From the NCBI RefSeq assembly GCF_017497975.1, contig NZ_JAGDEL010000009.1, positions 62,001 through 126,000 of the forward strand: a stretch of 64,000 bases of DNA. Reading direction: 5' to 3'. Below are positions 8,770 through 19,728 of this stretch, piece after piece. The stretch comes from Metabacillus bambusae (GTDB lineage Bacteria; Bacillota; Bacilli; Bacillales; Bacillaceae). Numbering within the stretch: position 1 is the stretch's first letter; the number at the start of each line of letters is the position of its first letter. Both the position numbers and the translations under genes were made by a program. Below the pieces are notes generated by a model. It made no database searches and was not told the DNA's origin. It saw nothing but the letters and a program-made list of their open reading frames with translations.

Positions 8770-9660
8770 ATGAAAAACAAAAGTTTTGCCAAGCATTATT
8801 ACCTTATGCTTCTACCAGGATTTATTTGGCTATTATTATTCAGTATTGTCCCAATGTTTGGAATTGCAATTGCCTTTCAAGACTATAATCCGGTACAAGG
8901 AGTGTTTGGCTCAGAATGGGTTGGTCTTGAGCATTTTGAGTATATGTTCACATTAAATGATACGATGGATATCTTTTTTAACACCATTTTTATTGCTGTA
9001 TTGAAAATTATAGGAAATCTCATTATTCCGTTGATCTTTGCATTAATGCTTAATGAATTACGCCTAATGGTATTAAAAAGATGGATTCAGACGATTGTGT
9101 ATTTGCCTCACTTTTTATCATGGGTTATTTTAGGGGGCATTCTTTTAGATATTTTTGCTTATGTCGGTCCAGTAAACCAGTTTTTATCTTTATTTGGTAT
9201 TGATCCGATCTTATTCTTTGGAAGAGCAGACCTGTTTCCTATTCTGGTTGTTGGAAGTGATATTTGGAAGGAATTTGGATTCAATACGATTATCTACCTT
9301 GCAGCATTAACAGGGATTAATCCAGCTTTGTACGAAGCTGCATCAATCGATGGTGCCACGCGTTTACAGAGTTTGTGGCATGTCACCCTTCCTGGAATTA
9401 GAACAACCGCTATTTTACTAACCGTATTAAGCTTAGGTAATGTATTGAATGCTGGATTTGATCAAATCTTTAATTTATATAATCCACTTGTATATTCAAC
9501 AGGAGACATCATTGATACTTGGGTGTATCGTACCGGATTGTTGGATCTACAGTATGAGCTTGCAACAGCAGTTGGTTTATTAAAATCTGCAGCTGGATTT
9601 ATTCTCATAAGTTTATCTTATTTCTTGGCTTACAAGACAACAAATTATCGTATCTTCTAA
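8770..9660 (+). CDS. Sugar ABC transporter permease (LplB/YtpP type)
   Basis: 296 residues with six predicted membrane helices. The MalF-type EAA loop is at about residues 188-210 (YEAASIDGATRLQSLWHVTLPGI), the contact site for the ATPase. The start ATG has AGGAGGG 9 bases upstream. It is followed 19 bases later by the second permease. No ATPase gene is present in the cluster; B. subtilis importers of this kind use the shared ATPase MsmX, so the same is inferred here. Confidence 0.93.
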   Translation: MKNKSFAKHYYLMLLPGFIWLLLFSIVPMFGIAIAFQDYNPVQGVFGSEWVGLEHFEYMFTLNDTMDIFFNTIFIAVLKIIGNLIIPLIFALMLNELRLMVLKRWIQTIVYLPHFLSWVILGGILLDIFAYVGPVNQFLSLFGIDPILFFGRADLFPILVVGSDIWKEFGFNTIIYLAALTGINPALYEAASIDGATRLQSLWHVTLPGIRTTAILLTVLSLGNVLNAGFDQIFNLYNPLVYSTGDIIDTWVYRTGLLDLQYELATAVGLLKSAAGFILISLSYFLAYKTTNYRIF

Positions 9661-9679
9661 AAGATTGGAGTGAAGATGG

Positions 9680-10570
9680 ATGGTCAAAGATAAGACGATT
9701 GGCTCAAGAGTATTTGACATTTTACTCATTGTTATTTTAGTCGGAATTGCCATAACGTGTATTCTGCCTCTATGGTATACATTAGCTCTTTCGTTTAGCT
9801 CAAAATCAGCTGCAAGTGCTGGAGAGGTCGCGTTTTGGCCTGTGGGATTTAATATTAACTCATATAAGCAATTATTAGGGGATGCACAATTTTTTCATTC
9901 CTTTTGGATATCAATAAAGCGTGTAGTACTTGGAGCTGCCCTTAACTTTATTATTGTGCCCCTTATGGCTTATCCACTGTCTAAAACTGTAAAAGACTTT
10001 AAACTGCGAAACATATTAATGTGGCTTTTAATTTTTACAATGTTGTTTAATGGTGGGCTAATTCCTTTATATCTGACGATTAAAGAATATGATTTACTCA
10101 ATAGTATTTGGTCTCTTGTTCTAGTTGGTGGGGCACAGACGATCGTGTTTAATATTATTTTGGCAATAAACTTTTTCCGTAATTTACCTAAGGAATTAGA
10201 AGAAGCAGCACTAGTGGACGGCGCAGGGCCTTGGTATATCTTATACAAATTGTATATTCCACTCTCTGTACCAGTACTAGCAACAGTTAGCCTTTTTAGT
10301 ATTGTTTATCATTGGAATGAGTTTTTGTACGGTTTAATTTTTATGACAAGAGAAGAGTTTTATCCATTACAGACATATATTCAGCAATTGACGGTGGTCC
10401 TTGATCCGGCAAGCATGACTGAGGATCAGTATAAACGAATGAGTGAGCTTTCAAATAGAACATTAAATGCAGCCAAAATCTTTATTGCTATGCTCCCTGT
10501 ATTAGTCGTTTACCCGTTTTTACAACGATTTTTTATTCATGGGATTACACTAGGCTCTGTGAAGGAATAA
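9680..10570 (+). CDS. Sugar ABC transporter permease (LplC/YtcP type)
   Basis: 296 residues, six predicted membrane helices, EAA loop LEEAALVDGAGPWYILYKLYIPLSVP at about residues 174-198 (shown here in outline; the conserved core is EEAALVDGAG). The C-terminal HGITLGSVKE is typical of this permease subgroup. It pairs with the preceding permease to form the membrane channel. A terminator follows within 15 bases, so the glycosidase genes start a separate transcript or depend on readthrough. Confidence 0.93.
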   Translation: MVKDKTIGSRVFDILLIVILVGIAITCILPLWYTLALSFSSKSAASAGEVAFWPVGFNINSYKQLLGDAQFFHSFWISIKRVVLGAALNFIIVPLMAYPLSKTVKDFKLRNILMWLLIFTMLFNGGLIPLYLTIKEYDLLNSIWSLVLVGGAQTIVFNIILAINFFRNLPKELEEAALVDGAGPWYILYKLYIPLSVPVLATVSLFSIVYHWNEFLYGLIFMTREEFYPLQTYIQQLTVVLDPASMTEDQYKRMSELSNRTLNAAKIFIAMLPVLVVYPFLQRFFIHGITLGSVKE

Positions 10571-10580
10571 ATCGGTGTGG

Positions 10581-10614
10581 AAAAACCTCTTGTTTTAAAA
10601 AGAGGGGTTTTTTC
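10581..10614 (+). terminator. Intrinsic terminator after the first permease pair
   Basis: AACCTCTT pairs with AAGAGGGGTT across TGTTTTAAA, followed by TTTTTT. Confidence 0.85.
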
Positions 10615-10661
10615 CGTAATGTAAGGTTTTATTAATTAAATATGTAAAGGAGATGGAAAAA

Positions 10662-12983
10662 ATGAAATTTAGTAATGGTAACTGGTTAAACCGAGAGGGA
10701 GTAAATATTTACAGTCCCTTTGAAGTGAATGAAGTAGAAAAAGATGATCAGTCATTAACCGTTTATGCACCTTTCATGCATATTGAAACACGTGGACATA
10801 CGTTAACAGGACCGCTATTTACCATGAAATTTTCATCACCAATGCAGGATGTAATCCGTGTCCAAATGTATCATTTTAAAGGAGAACAACACCAAGGGCC
10901 AGAATTTGAACTTTTCCCCCATTCCAATACACCTGTGAGCATTAATAATAATGAAACCGAAGCAAGTTTAACGAGTGGAGACCTGACCGTTAAGATTAAT
11001 AAGCAAGAAGGCTGGTCAGTGGATTTTTACAATAGCATGGGCAAGTTAACGGGTAGTGGCTCAAGAGGCATGGGCTATGTAACAACCCAAGATAAGAAAA
11101 CATATATGAGAGAGCAATTAGGACTAGGAGTGGGTGAATCTGTTTATGGTCTAGGTGAAAGATTTACTCCCTTTGTTAAAAATGGGCAAAGTATCGATAT
11201 TTGGAATCAGGACGGTGGAACAAGTACAGAGCAAGCCTATAAAAATATACCGTTTTATTTAACCAATAAAGGTTACGGAGTTTTTGTCAATCATCCAGAA
11301 AATGTTTCGTTCGAAGTTGGTTCTGAAAAGGTATCTAAGGTCCAATTTAGTGTAAGCGGTGAATATTTAGAGTATTTCATTATTAATGGTCCTTCTCCGA
11401 AAAAAGTCTTAGAGAACTTTACTTCATTAACAGGAAAACCGGCTGTGCCACCGGCATGGTCATTCGGACTGTGGTTAACGACCTCGTTCACGACAAACTA
11501 TGACGAAGAAACAGTGAACCATTTTGTGGATGGAATGATCGACCGTGATATACCACTCCATGTGTTTCATTTTGACTGTTTCTGGATGAAAGAGTATGAG
11601 TGGTGTAATTTTGAATGGGATAGACGGGTGTTCCCTGATCCTGAAGGCATGTTGAGACGCCTGAAAGAGAAAGGGCTAAAGATTTGTGTTTGGATCAACC
11701 CATATATTGCTCAAAAGTCAAAGTTGTTTGATGAAGGAAAGTCAAAAGGATATCTTTTGCAAAAGGAGAATGGAAGCGTGTGGCAGTGGGATTTATGGCA
11801 GCCAGGTATGGGGATTGTTGATTTTACAAATCCACAAGCGTGTGAATGGTTTGCTTCTCACTTGAGAAGGTTGATCGATATGGGTGTAGATTGCTTTAAA
11901 ACCGATTTCGGAGAGCGTATCCCAACAGATGTCGTTTATTACGATGGTTCTGATCCGCATAAAATGCACAATTATTATAGTTTTCTTTACAATAAAGTTG
12001 TTTTTGATGTGCTTGAAGAAAAGCTTGGTAAAGGAGAAGCTGCATTATTTGCTCGTTCAGCAACAGTAGGCGGACAGCAGTTTCCTGTGCACTGGGGTGG
12101 AGATTGTGATTCAACATATGAAGCAATGGCGGAAAGCTTGCGCGGTGGTTTGTCACTAGGTCTGTCTGGGTTCGGATTTTGGAGTCATGATATAGGAGGT
12201 TTTGAAAGCACTTCCTCTGCTGATTTATATAAACGCTGGGTTGCATTTGGCTTACTTTCTAGTCATAGTCGTTTACATGGCAGCCGTTCGTACAGAGTAC
12301 CATGGATGTATGATGAGGAATCAGTCGATGTTCTGCGTTTCTTTACAAAACTGAAATGTCGATTAATGCCATATATGTTCTCCGCTGCTTGTGATGCTTC
12401 ACAAAAAGGATATCCAATGATGAGGGCTATGTTACTTGAATTTCCAGATGATCCTGCATGTGAGAACCTAGATCGTCAGTACATGCTTGGTGATTCCTTA
12501 TTGGTTGCACCAATTTTCCAAGAAGGCGGCCAAGTTTCCTTTTATTTACCTGAAGGAAATTGGACACATTACTTGACGGGTGAGAAGGTTGAAGGTGGGG
12601 GCTGGAGAAAGGAAGAACATGGCTATCAAAGTTTGCCTTTATACGTTCGTGCTAATAGTTTACTAGCTATAGGAGAGGTAGATGACAGACCTGACTACGA
12701 TTATGCCGAGAATGTTGAGTTGCATTTGTATGAATTGCAGGATGGGAGATCAGCATCAACAACAGTTTATGATCCAAAGGGAATGCCAAAACTCACGGTC
12801 GAGGCTAAACGGGAAGGTAACGAGATCTATATTTCTACAAATGGAACATCTAGTAATTGGAGTGTTCTTTTGAGAGGAATCCAAGAACTTAAAGCATTAG
12901 AAGGAGGAGTTGTTGAAGCTACTATGAGTGGTGTTCGATTGCTTCCAAATCCAAATGTGGGAGAACTTAAAATAAGGTTATAA
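10662..12983 (+). CDS. yicI: GH31 alpha-xylosidase (YicI-like)
   Basis: 773 residues. Start ATG 10662 is chosen because AAAGGAG lies 9 bases upstream; the in-frame ATG at 10653 overlaps that site. The alpha-xylosidase signature HFDCFWMKEYEWCNFEWD is present at about residues 303-320. The nucleophile is Asp415 in KTDFGE and the acid/base is Asp481 in HWGGDCD, one residue from the positions 416 and 482 known for E. coli YicI. There is no signal peptide, so it acts in the cytoplasm on imported oligosaccharides, releasing alpha-linked xylose from the non-reducing end, as in isoprimeverose or xyloglucan fragments. It is flanked by the importer and a GH2 glycosidase. Confidence 0.93.
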   Translation: MKFSNGNWLNREGVNIYSPFEVNEVEKDDQSLTVYAPFMHIETRGHTLTGPLFTMKFSSPMQDVIRVQMYHFKGEQHQGPEFELFPHSNTPVSINNNETEASLTSGDLTVKINKQEGWSVDFYNSMGKLTGSGSRGMGYVTTQDKKTYMREQLGLGVGESVYGLGERFTPFVKNGQSIDIWNQDGGTSTEQAYKNIPFYLTNKGYGVFVNHPENVSFEVGSEKVSKVQFSVSGEYLEYFIINGPSPKKVLENFTSLTGKPAVPPAWSFGLWLTTSFTTNYDEETVNHFVDGMIDRDIPLHVFHFDCFWMKEYEWCNFEWDRRVFPDPEGMLRRLKEKGLKICVWINPYIAQKSKLFDEGKSKGYLLQKENGSVWQWDLWQPGMGIVDFTNPQACEWFASHLRRLIDMGVDCFKTDFGERIPTDVVYYDGSDPHKMHNYYSFLYNKVVFDVLEEKLGKGEAALFARSATVGGQQFPVHWGGDCDSTYEAMAESLRGGLSLGLSGFGFWSHDIGGFESTSSADLYKRWVAFGLLSSHSRLHGSRSYRVPWMYDEESVDVLRFFTKLKCRLMPYMFSAACDASQKGYPMMRAMLLEFPDDPACENLDRQYMLGDSLLVAPIFQEGGQVSFYLPEGNWTHYLTGEKVEGGGWRKEEHGYQSLPLYVRANSLLAIGEVDDRPDYDYAENVELHLYELQDGRSASTTVYDPKGMPKLTVEAKREGNEIYISTNGTSSNWSVLLRGIQELKALEGGVVEATMSGVRLLPNPNVGELKIRL

Positions 12984-13084
12984 ACATTTAATCGTTCAGC
13001 AATTTAAAAGGAAGTTTATTTGAAAGTAGTGCATTAACTTTAAAAGAATAAGAGGCTAATATAATTTCCCAAGCAATAAGCTAA

Positions 13085-14812
<1,728 letters not shown>

Positions 14813-14850
14813 CAGGAAATAACCTGTAATTCTTAAATGTAAAAAATTCA

Positions 14851-14897
14851 AAAGAGGTGTTACTCTAAGGGCGTTCCCTAAGGTACCTCTTTTTTTA
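14851..14897 (+). terminator. Intrinsic terminator after the GH2 gene
   Basis: AAAGAGGT at 14851-14858 pairs with ACCTCTTT at 14885-14892, with an inner AGGG/CCCT pairing and a T-tract. Confidence 0.85.
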
Positions 14898-15005
14898 GTT
14901 TTTGATTGAAGGAAAGCACGAATAAGACCATTAAGTAAAAATAAAATGAATTTAATGTAAATTTATTAATAGATACTAGTTTAGTAATGTTATAATAGTT
15001 AAAAA

Positions 15006-15019
15006 TGAAAACGCTTAAA
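15006..15019 (+). promoter_or_regulatory. cre-like box before the first DUF624 gene
   Basis: TGAAAACGCTTAAA fits the CcpA consensus except for the penultimate base. It overlaps the ribosome binding region of the downstream gene, a roadblock position if functional. The call is moderate. Confidence 0.4.
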
Positions 15020-15032
15020 GGTGGGGCAGCAA

Positions 15033-15755
15033 ATGGAAATGAACGGCATGATGGGCGGCTTTTATAAATTATCGGTTTTAATTATGCGGTTTTCGTTAAC
15101 AAATGTTTTGTGGGTTCTTTTTAATTTCCCTATTGTGTATATTTTGTTGACTCTTTTAGTTGGTGACATTTCCAACTTGCAGATGGGTTTATTGATGATT
15201 GCCATATTAGCACCATTTATTTTCTTTCCAGCTACTGCTGCAATGTATGGGGTAGTTAGAAAATGGGTGATGGGAGATGGGGATATCCCAATTTTGAGGT
15301 CTTATTTACGCTATTATAAAGAAAATTATAAGAGAAGTTTACTTATAGGCGTTGTTTTTACTTTATTTTGGACAAGTTGGGTTTTAAACTATCTTATGTT
15401 CTTTCAGCAGCAATCTGTCTTTTTTATCGTTATGTTTATGGTGATAACGGCCTTCTTTTTCACGTGGAATGCTTATTTCTTTTCTTATACAGTACACTTT
15501 GAAATGAAGTTCTTTACTTCATTAAAAAGTTCGTTCATTCTTGCTATAGGTAGTCCGTTTTCTACGATTGGTGTAGCACTTATAAATGGAGCACTCATCT
15601 TTATAAGCTTTAATTTTACATTTTTACTACCATTCTTTGTAGGCTCACTAAGTGCATATTTTTCGTTTCTCTATTTTTATAAGGTTATTCAAAAAGCAAT
15701 GAAAGCACAGGGTGTGAATGAAAAAGTATCGAGTTCACCAGGTCTTGAAGGGTAA
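15033..15755 (+). CDS. DUF624 membrane protein (YesL/YteU family)
   Basis: 240 residues, about five to six membrane helices. GTG 15021 is open upstream, but AAAGGTGGGG with 6-base spacing favours ATG 15033 (MEMNGMMGGFYKLSV). YesL-family proteins are found next to LplABC-type sugar importers and YesMN systems in Bacillus and Paenibacillus; their biochemical role is not established. The second sugar locus in this window has its own paralogue at 21.5 kb. It is followed by a bidirectional terminator. Confidence 0.82.
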   Translation: MEMNGMMGGFYKLSVLIMRFSLTNVLWVLFNFPIVYILLTLLVGDISNLQMGLLMIAILAPFIFFPATAAMYGVVRKWVMGDGDIPILRSYLRYYKENYKRSLLIGVVFTLFWTSWVLNYLMFFQQQSVFFIVMFMVITAFFFTWNAYFFSYTVHFEMKFFTSLKSSFILAIGSPFSTIGVALINGALIFISFNFTFLLPFFVGSLSAYFSFLYFYKVIQKAMKAQGVNEKVSSSPGLEG

Positions 15756-15780
15756 TGAAATTTTAGGATATGATGTATAA

Positions 15781-15822
15781 AAAGGAGCCAACTAGCAAAA
15801 TGAAAAGCTGGCTCCTATTTGT
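15781..15822. terminator. Bidirectional terminator between convergent genes
   Basis: AGGAGCCA pairs with TGGCTCCT across about 20 bases, with A-rich sequence on the left and T-rich on the right. It serves the DUF624 gene and the convergent MFS gene. Confidence 0.75.
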
Positions 15823-15854
15823 ACATAGCTTGTGTATCTTTTAAAAGCTTTTCC

Positions 15855-17135
15855 TTAAAAGGATTTATGATCTACAGGAGAAGCTATATCTGTTTTCGGT
15901 TCGGGAACACGAACAAGTATGAGAAGACCAACTATAAATAAAAGAATAAGGCTGAACACTCCACTATTTGAATCCCCAGTAAGCTGTGCTGTTACTCCTA
16001 CTAATAGCGGTCCCATTATTGACGCAAATTTCCCAAAGATGTTATAAAATCCAAAAAACTCATTAGCTTTTTCCTTTGGTACAAGTTTTGCGAAGTATGA
16101 GCGACTTAAGGCTTGAATTCCTCCTTGTGAGGTTGCTACAAGCATGGCCAAAATCCAAAAGTCTACTGTTGTTTTTAAAAAGTAAGCATAGATGCAAACA
16201 ATCATATAGATGATAATTCCAACATAGAGCATTTTCTTTCCAGTAAATCTCTCAGACAATCTTCCATAAAGAATCGCAAATGGTGCAGCAACAACCTGAG
16301 TAACAAACAAAATAATAAGTAGATTTGTTGAGCTGATACCTAAGTCTGTACCATATGCTGTAGACATTGTTATAATCGTTCCTACGCCGTCAATATAAAA
16401 GAAATAAGCGATCAGGAACAAAAATAATGATCGATATTTACGGATTTCCTTTAAGGTTTTTCCTAGACGTTTAAAGCTATTTACAACTGGGCTGGATTCT
16501 CGTTTAATGTAATATCGTTGTTGAACATTTTTAAATAGAGGAATTGTGAAGACTGCCCACCATAAAGCCGTAATTATGAAGGCAATTTTACTAGCTATTG
16601 TTGTGGAAATTGGAATTATCTCGTTTTGTGCTAAAATGATGATCGCAATACTAACAATAAATGGAATTGTACTGCCGATGTAGCCAAAGCTAAACCCGTG
16701 TGCAGAAATGCGGTTCATTCGTTCCTCTGTCGTAACATCTACTAAAAATGCATCATAAAATACATTTGCACCCGAAGATCCAACTGCTGCAACGGTATAA
16801 CAAATAAGCAAGAGTAGCCACTGGTCACTTGGGATAAAGGCAAGTATTCCCGTAGAAATAAACCCTAAAGAAAAGAAGAAACTGAAAAAACGCTTCTTAA
16901 ATCCCTGATAATCAGCTATTGTACCTAGAATTGGTCCAAGCATAGCTAAAATAAATGTCGCAATCGCAATTGTGTAACCCAAATAAGCAGTAGAGTTGGC
17001 AGGGCTAATTCCAGCATTTGTCGCTGCTGCTTTATAAAATAAAGGAAAAACAGCAGTTGAAATAATAATTGAATAAGCGGAGCTTGCCCAATCATAGAAT
17101 ATCCAACTATTTTCCTCTTTCGAAAAACGTTTCAT
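15855..17135 (-). CDS. MFS transporter, UMF1/Atg22-like (YxiO type)
   Basis: 426 residues with about twelve membrane helices. The N-terminal motif [12 protein letters not shown] and the internal [17 protein letters not shown] (helix 2) are characteristic of the bacterial UMF1 group related to Atg22. The start ATG has GGGAGGCC upstream. The substrate of this group is not known; the yeast relative exports amino acids from vacuoles. It is transcribed away from the second sugar locus and shares its 590-base upstream region. Confidence 0.85.
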   Translation of the reverse strand: MKRFSKEENSWIFYDWASSAYSIIISTAVFPLFYKAAATNAGISPANSTAYLGYTIAIATFILAMLGPILGTIADYQGFKKRFFSFFFSLGFISTGILAFIPSDQWLLLLICYTVAAVGSSGANVFYDAFLVDVTTEERMNRISAHGFSFGYIGSTIPFIVSIAIIILAQNEIIPISTTIASKIAFIITALWWAVFTIPLFKNVQQRYYIKRESSPVVNSFKRLGKTLKEIRKYRSLFLFLIAYFFYIDGVGTIITMSTAYGTDLGISSTNLLIILFVTQVVAAPFAILYGRLSERFTGKKMLYVGIIIYMIVCIYAYFLKTTVDFWILAMLVATSQGGIQALSRSYFAKLVPKEKANEFFGFYNIFGKFASIMGPLLVGVTAQLTGDSNSGVFSLILLFIVGLLILVRVPEPKTDIASPVDHKSF

Positions 17136-17723
17136 AAATGTGGCCTCCCTAGTAAACGATCTCTTTTATTTTACAAGAAAAATAGTTTGTTATAGTAAGC
17201 GCTCGAAAAATTTAATATGTAATTTACATTATTAACAATTTATCAAGATTATGCTTGTCTGCTGGTATGTAAAAACTATTTAGTATGAATATGAATGGTA
17301 TGAAATCTAGGATAAAATATCGTGATACTTAGTTGTAAAGTTACAGCTAATGTAGTGTCTGATAGTTTATTAAATAAATTAAGTTAAAATTTATTTTTAA
17401 AAAACAAAATAACGTATTGAATATAAAGAATATTTAGTTTACAATGAATTTAACTACCATACTAGTATGTCTAATGTGTAACAGAGTACGAGGTAGACTG
17501 ACTTTTCACCAATAGTAGTCTACGTCTATGCGGAATGAACTACCATACTAGTATTCTAATATGTTAAACTATTTCCAGAAAGACTGTAAAAAACACATAT
17601 GTAAGACACCTTTATCTCAATTCTGTAAGCGCTTTATAGTTGAGGCAGGAGAGCTTATCCAGATCAGTATTTAGTAAAACAAAGGCTACATATTCAGATT
17701 TATTAAGTGAGTGGGGGGTTAAT
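17136..17723. promoter_or_regulatory. Long divergent regulatory region with two palindromic operators and a cre box
   Basis: This gene-free stretch contains CATACTAGTATG at 17458-17469 (perfect 12-bp palindrome) and CATACTAGTATT at 17544-17555, both preceded by TAC. A hairpin GTAGACT/AGTCTAC lies between them (17493-17523), and TGTAAGCGCTTTAT, cre-like, at 17624-17637. The palindrome recurs at 22488-22499. The GntR/FCD regulator at 24784 is the best candidate to bind it. The AT-rich left part (17200-17450) shows no gene. Confidence 0.7.
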
Positions 17724-18692
17724 ATGGGGGAAGTTAAGGTCGAAAAGATGGGTAAGGTTAATGTATTGAAGGATATGAAAAAAAGTAAATTTGCCATTAT
17801 TGGAGTATCACTAAAAAAGGATTGGCAGCTTTACTCATTATTGATTTTACCAATTATTTACTTATTGATTTTTAAATATGGTCCAATGATTGGTAATGTT
17901 ATTGCATTCAGAAGATTTATGCCTGGGGGCAATATTTATGGGGAAGAATGGGTTGGATTACATTATTTTAAAATGTTTATCAATGATCCTACCTTTTGGA
18001 ATGTTTTTACGAATACCCTCCTTATTGGTGGACTAACATTATTGTTTTGTTTCCCAATGCCGATTATTTTTGCCTTGTTATTAAATGAAGTGAAGGGTAA
18101 AAAGTTCAAGAAATTTGTCCAGACAGCTTCTTATTTGCCTCACTTCTTATCTATTGTAATTGTTGCAGGAATGATTCTACAATTAACGGCAGTAAATGGT
18201 TCAATTAATAGCATAGTAGAATTCTTTACAGGAGAGAAAATTAACTTTATTCAACAAGCAGAATGGTTTAGAACGATTTATATTACCTCAGAAATTTGGC
18301 AAGGTATGGGTTGGGGAGCAATTTTATATTTGGCAGCGCTAACAACTATTGATGATTCATTATATGAAGCTGCAAAAATTGATGGAGCAAATCGCTGGAA
18401 ACAGACACTCCATATTACAATTCCAGGCATCCTACCGACAATTATTACTTTATTAATCTTAAATATTGGTAGTTTTATGGCTGTAGGTTTTGAAAAAATA
18501 TTACTTTTATATAATCCATTAAACTATGAAACGTCAGATGTTATTTCTACCTATTTATATCGTGTTGGACTTGAATCAAGTAATTTCAGTTATGCGACAG
18601 CGATTGGATTGTTCGAATCTCTTATCGGATTGGTGTTAGTATTAACGGCTAACGGTATTTCAAGAAAATTAACAGAAAGAAGCTTGTGGTAA
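17724..18692 (+). CDS. Sugar ABC transporter permease (LplB type), second locus
   Basis: 322 residues from ATG 17724, which has GTGGGGGG close upstream; the frame is open further back to TTG 17640 but that part is unlike any permease N-terminus. There are six predicted helices after a longer basic N-terminal tail. The EAA loop is around YEAAKIDGANRWKQTLHITI. It is followed 12 bases later by its partner. It belongs to the same family as the permease at 8770 but is clearly distinct in sequence. It probably carries uronate-containing oligosaccharides or a related sugar, given mannonate dehydratase nearby. Confidence 0.92.
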   Translation: MGEVKVEKMGKVNVLKDMKKSKFAIIGVSLKKDWQLYSLLILPIIYLLIFKYGPMIGNVIAFRRFMPGGNIYGEEWVGLHYFKMFINDPTFWNVFTNTLLIGGLTLLFCFPMPIIFALLLNEVKGKKFKKFVQTASYLPHFLSIVIVAGMILQLTAVNGSINSIVEFFTGEKINFIQQAEWFRTIYITSEIWQGMGWGAILYLAALTTIDDSLYEAAKIDGANRWKQTLHITIPGILPTIITLLILNIGSFMAVGFEKILLLYNPLNYETSDVISTYLYRVGLESSNFSYATAIGLFESLIGLVLVLTANGISRKLTERSLW

Positions 18693-18704
18693 AGGGGGAA
18701 GACC

Positions 18705-19574
18705 ATGAAGGAATCTGTACAATATAAGATTTTTAAAGTGTTTAACGCGATTATCTTATTGGTCATTGTTTTCTGTACACTATATCCATTTTTAAATGTT
18801 ATCGCTCAGTCTTTTAGTAGTGAAGCCTATATTAATGCAGGGCAAGTAAGTTTAATACCAAAGGGCTTTAATATCGAGACATATAAAACAGTAACTCAGG
18901 ACAAGATGTTTTGGATCAATTACAAAAACACTGTAATCTATACAGTTGTAGGAACGGCTATATCAATGTTTTTAACAATAATATTTGCGTATGCATTATC
19001 CAAGAGGAGATTGGCTGGACGTAGATTTTTTACAGTATTTGCTGTATTTACAATGTTTTTTAACGGTGGATTAATTCCTAACTATGTATTAATTAATAGT
19101 ATTGGATTTGATAATACAATGTGGGCAATTGTTATTCCTGGAGCCATTAGTATCTATAATATGCTAATCATGAAATCCTTCTTTGAAAATATGCCTGAAG
19201 AGTTAGAAGAAGCGGCATCTATCGATGGGTTAAATACATATGGTATTCTCCTAAGGATTGTTTTACCGCTCAGCAAGGCAGTAATTGCAACTATGATTCT
19301 TTTTTATGCAGTAGGGCATTGGAATTCTTGGTTTCCAGCTTTCTTATACTTGGATCAAAAAGAGTTATTTCCAGTCACCATCTACCTTAGAAATTTGATC
19401 GCTGGTGTTACTGGAGGACAATCAGCTGGAGCAACCTCAGCTGATAACTTAACTCAAATATCAGCAAACATTAAGTCGGTTACGATGGTTCTTACCATTT
19501 TACCAATTTTGACAATTTATCCTTTCGTTCAAAAGTATTTCGTATCAGGTGTTATGCTTGGATCTGTTAAGTAA
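18705..19574 (+). CDS. Sugar ABC transporter permease (LplC type), second locus
   Basis: 289 residues, six predicted helices, EAA loop LEEAASIDGLNTYGILLRI at about residues 166-184. It ends in SGVMLGSVK, typical of the family. The start ATG follows AAAGGGGGAAGACC. The solute-binding lipoprotein gene lies 154 bases downstream. No ATPase is encoded; MsmX-type sharing is inferred. Confidence 0.92.
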   Translation: MKESVQYKIFKVFNAIILLVIVFCTLYPFLNVIAQSFSSEAYINAGQVSLIPKGFNIETYKTVTQDKMFWINYKNTVIYTVVGTAISMFLTIIFAYALSKRRLAGRRFFTVFAVFTMFFNGGLIPNYVLINSIGFDNTMWAIVIPGAISIYNMLIMKSFFENMPEELEEAASIDGLNTYGILLRIVLPLSKAVIATMILFYAVGHWNSWFPAFLYLDQKELFPVTIYLRNLIAGVTGGQSAGATSADNLTQISANIKSVTMVLTILPILTIYPFVQKYFVSGVMLGSVK

Positions 19575-19728
19575 AGACTCCATGAAAAACAACAATCATT
19601 ATAAAAGCAGCCTAAGTAAAAAAGGGGTAATTATTTTAGTAGATAAGCGTTTTGTTGAGTATCGAAACACTGGGGTGGAAAAAGCTCAAACGCTTTCTTA
19701 TATAAACTAACAAAGGGGAGGAATAGAA

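Noticed and set aside
17640-17723. TTG-initiated extension of the LplB-type permease
   Set aside because: It overlaps the cre-like box, lacks a good ribosome binding site, and ATG 17724 has GTGGGGGG close upstream.
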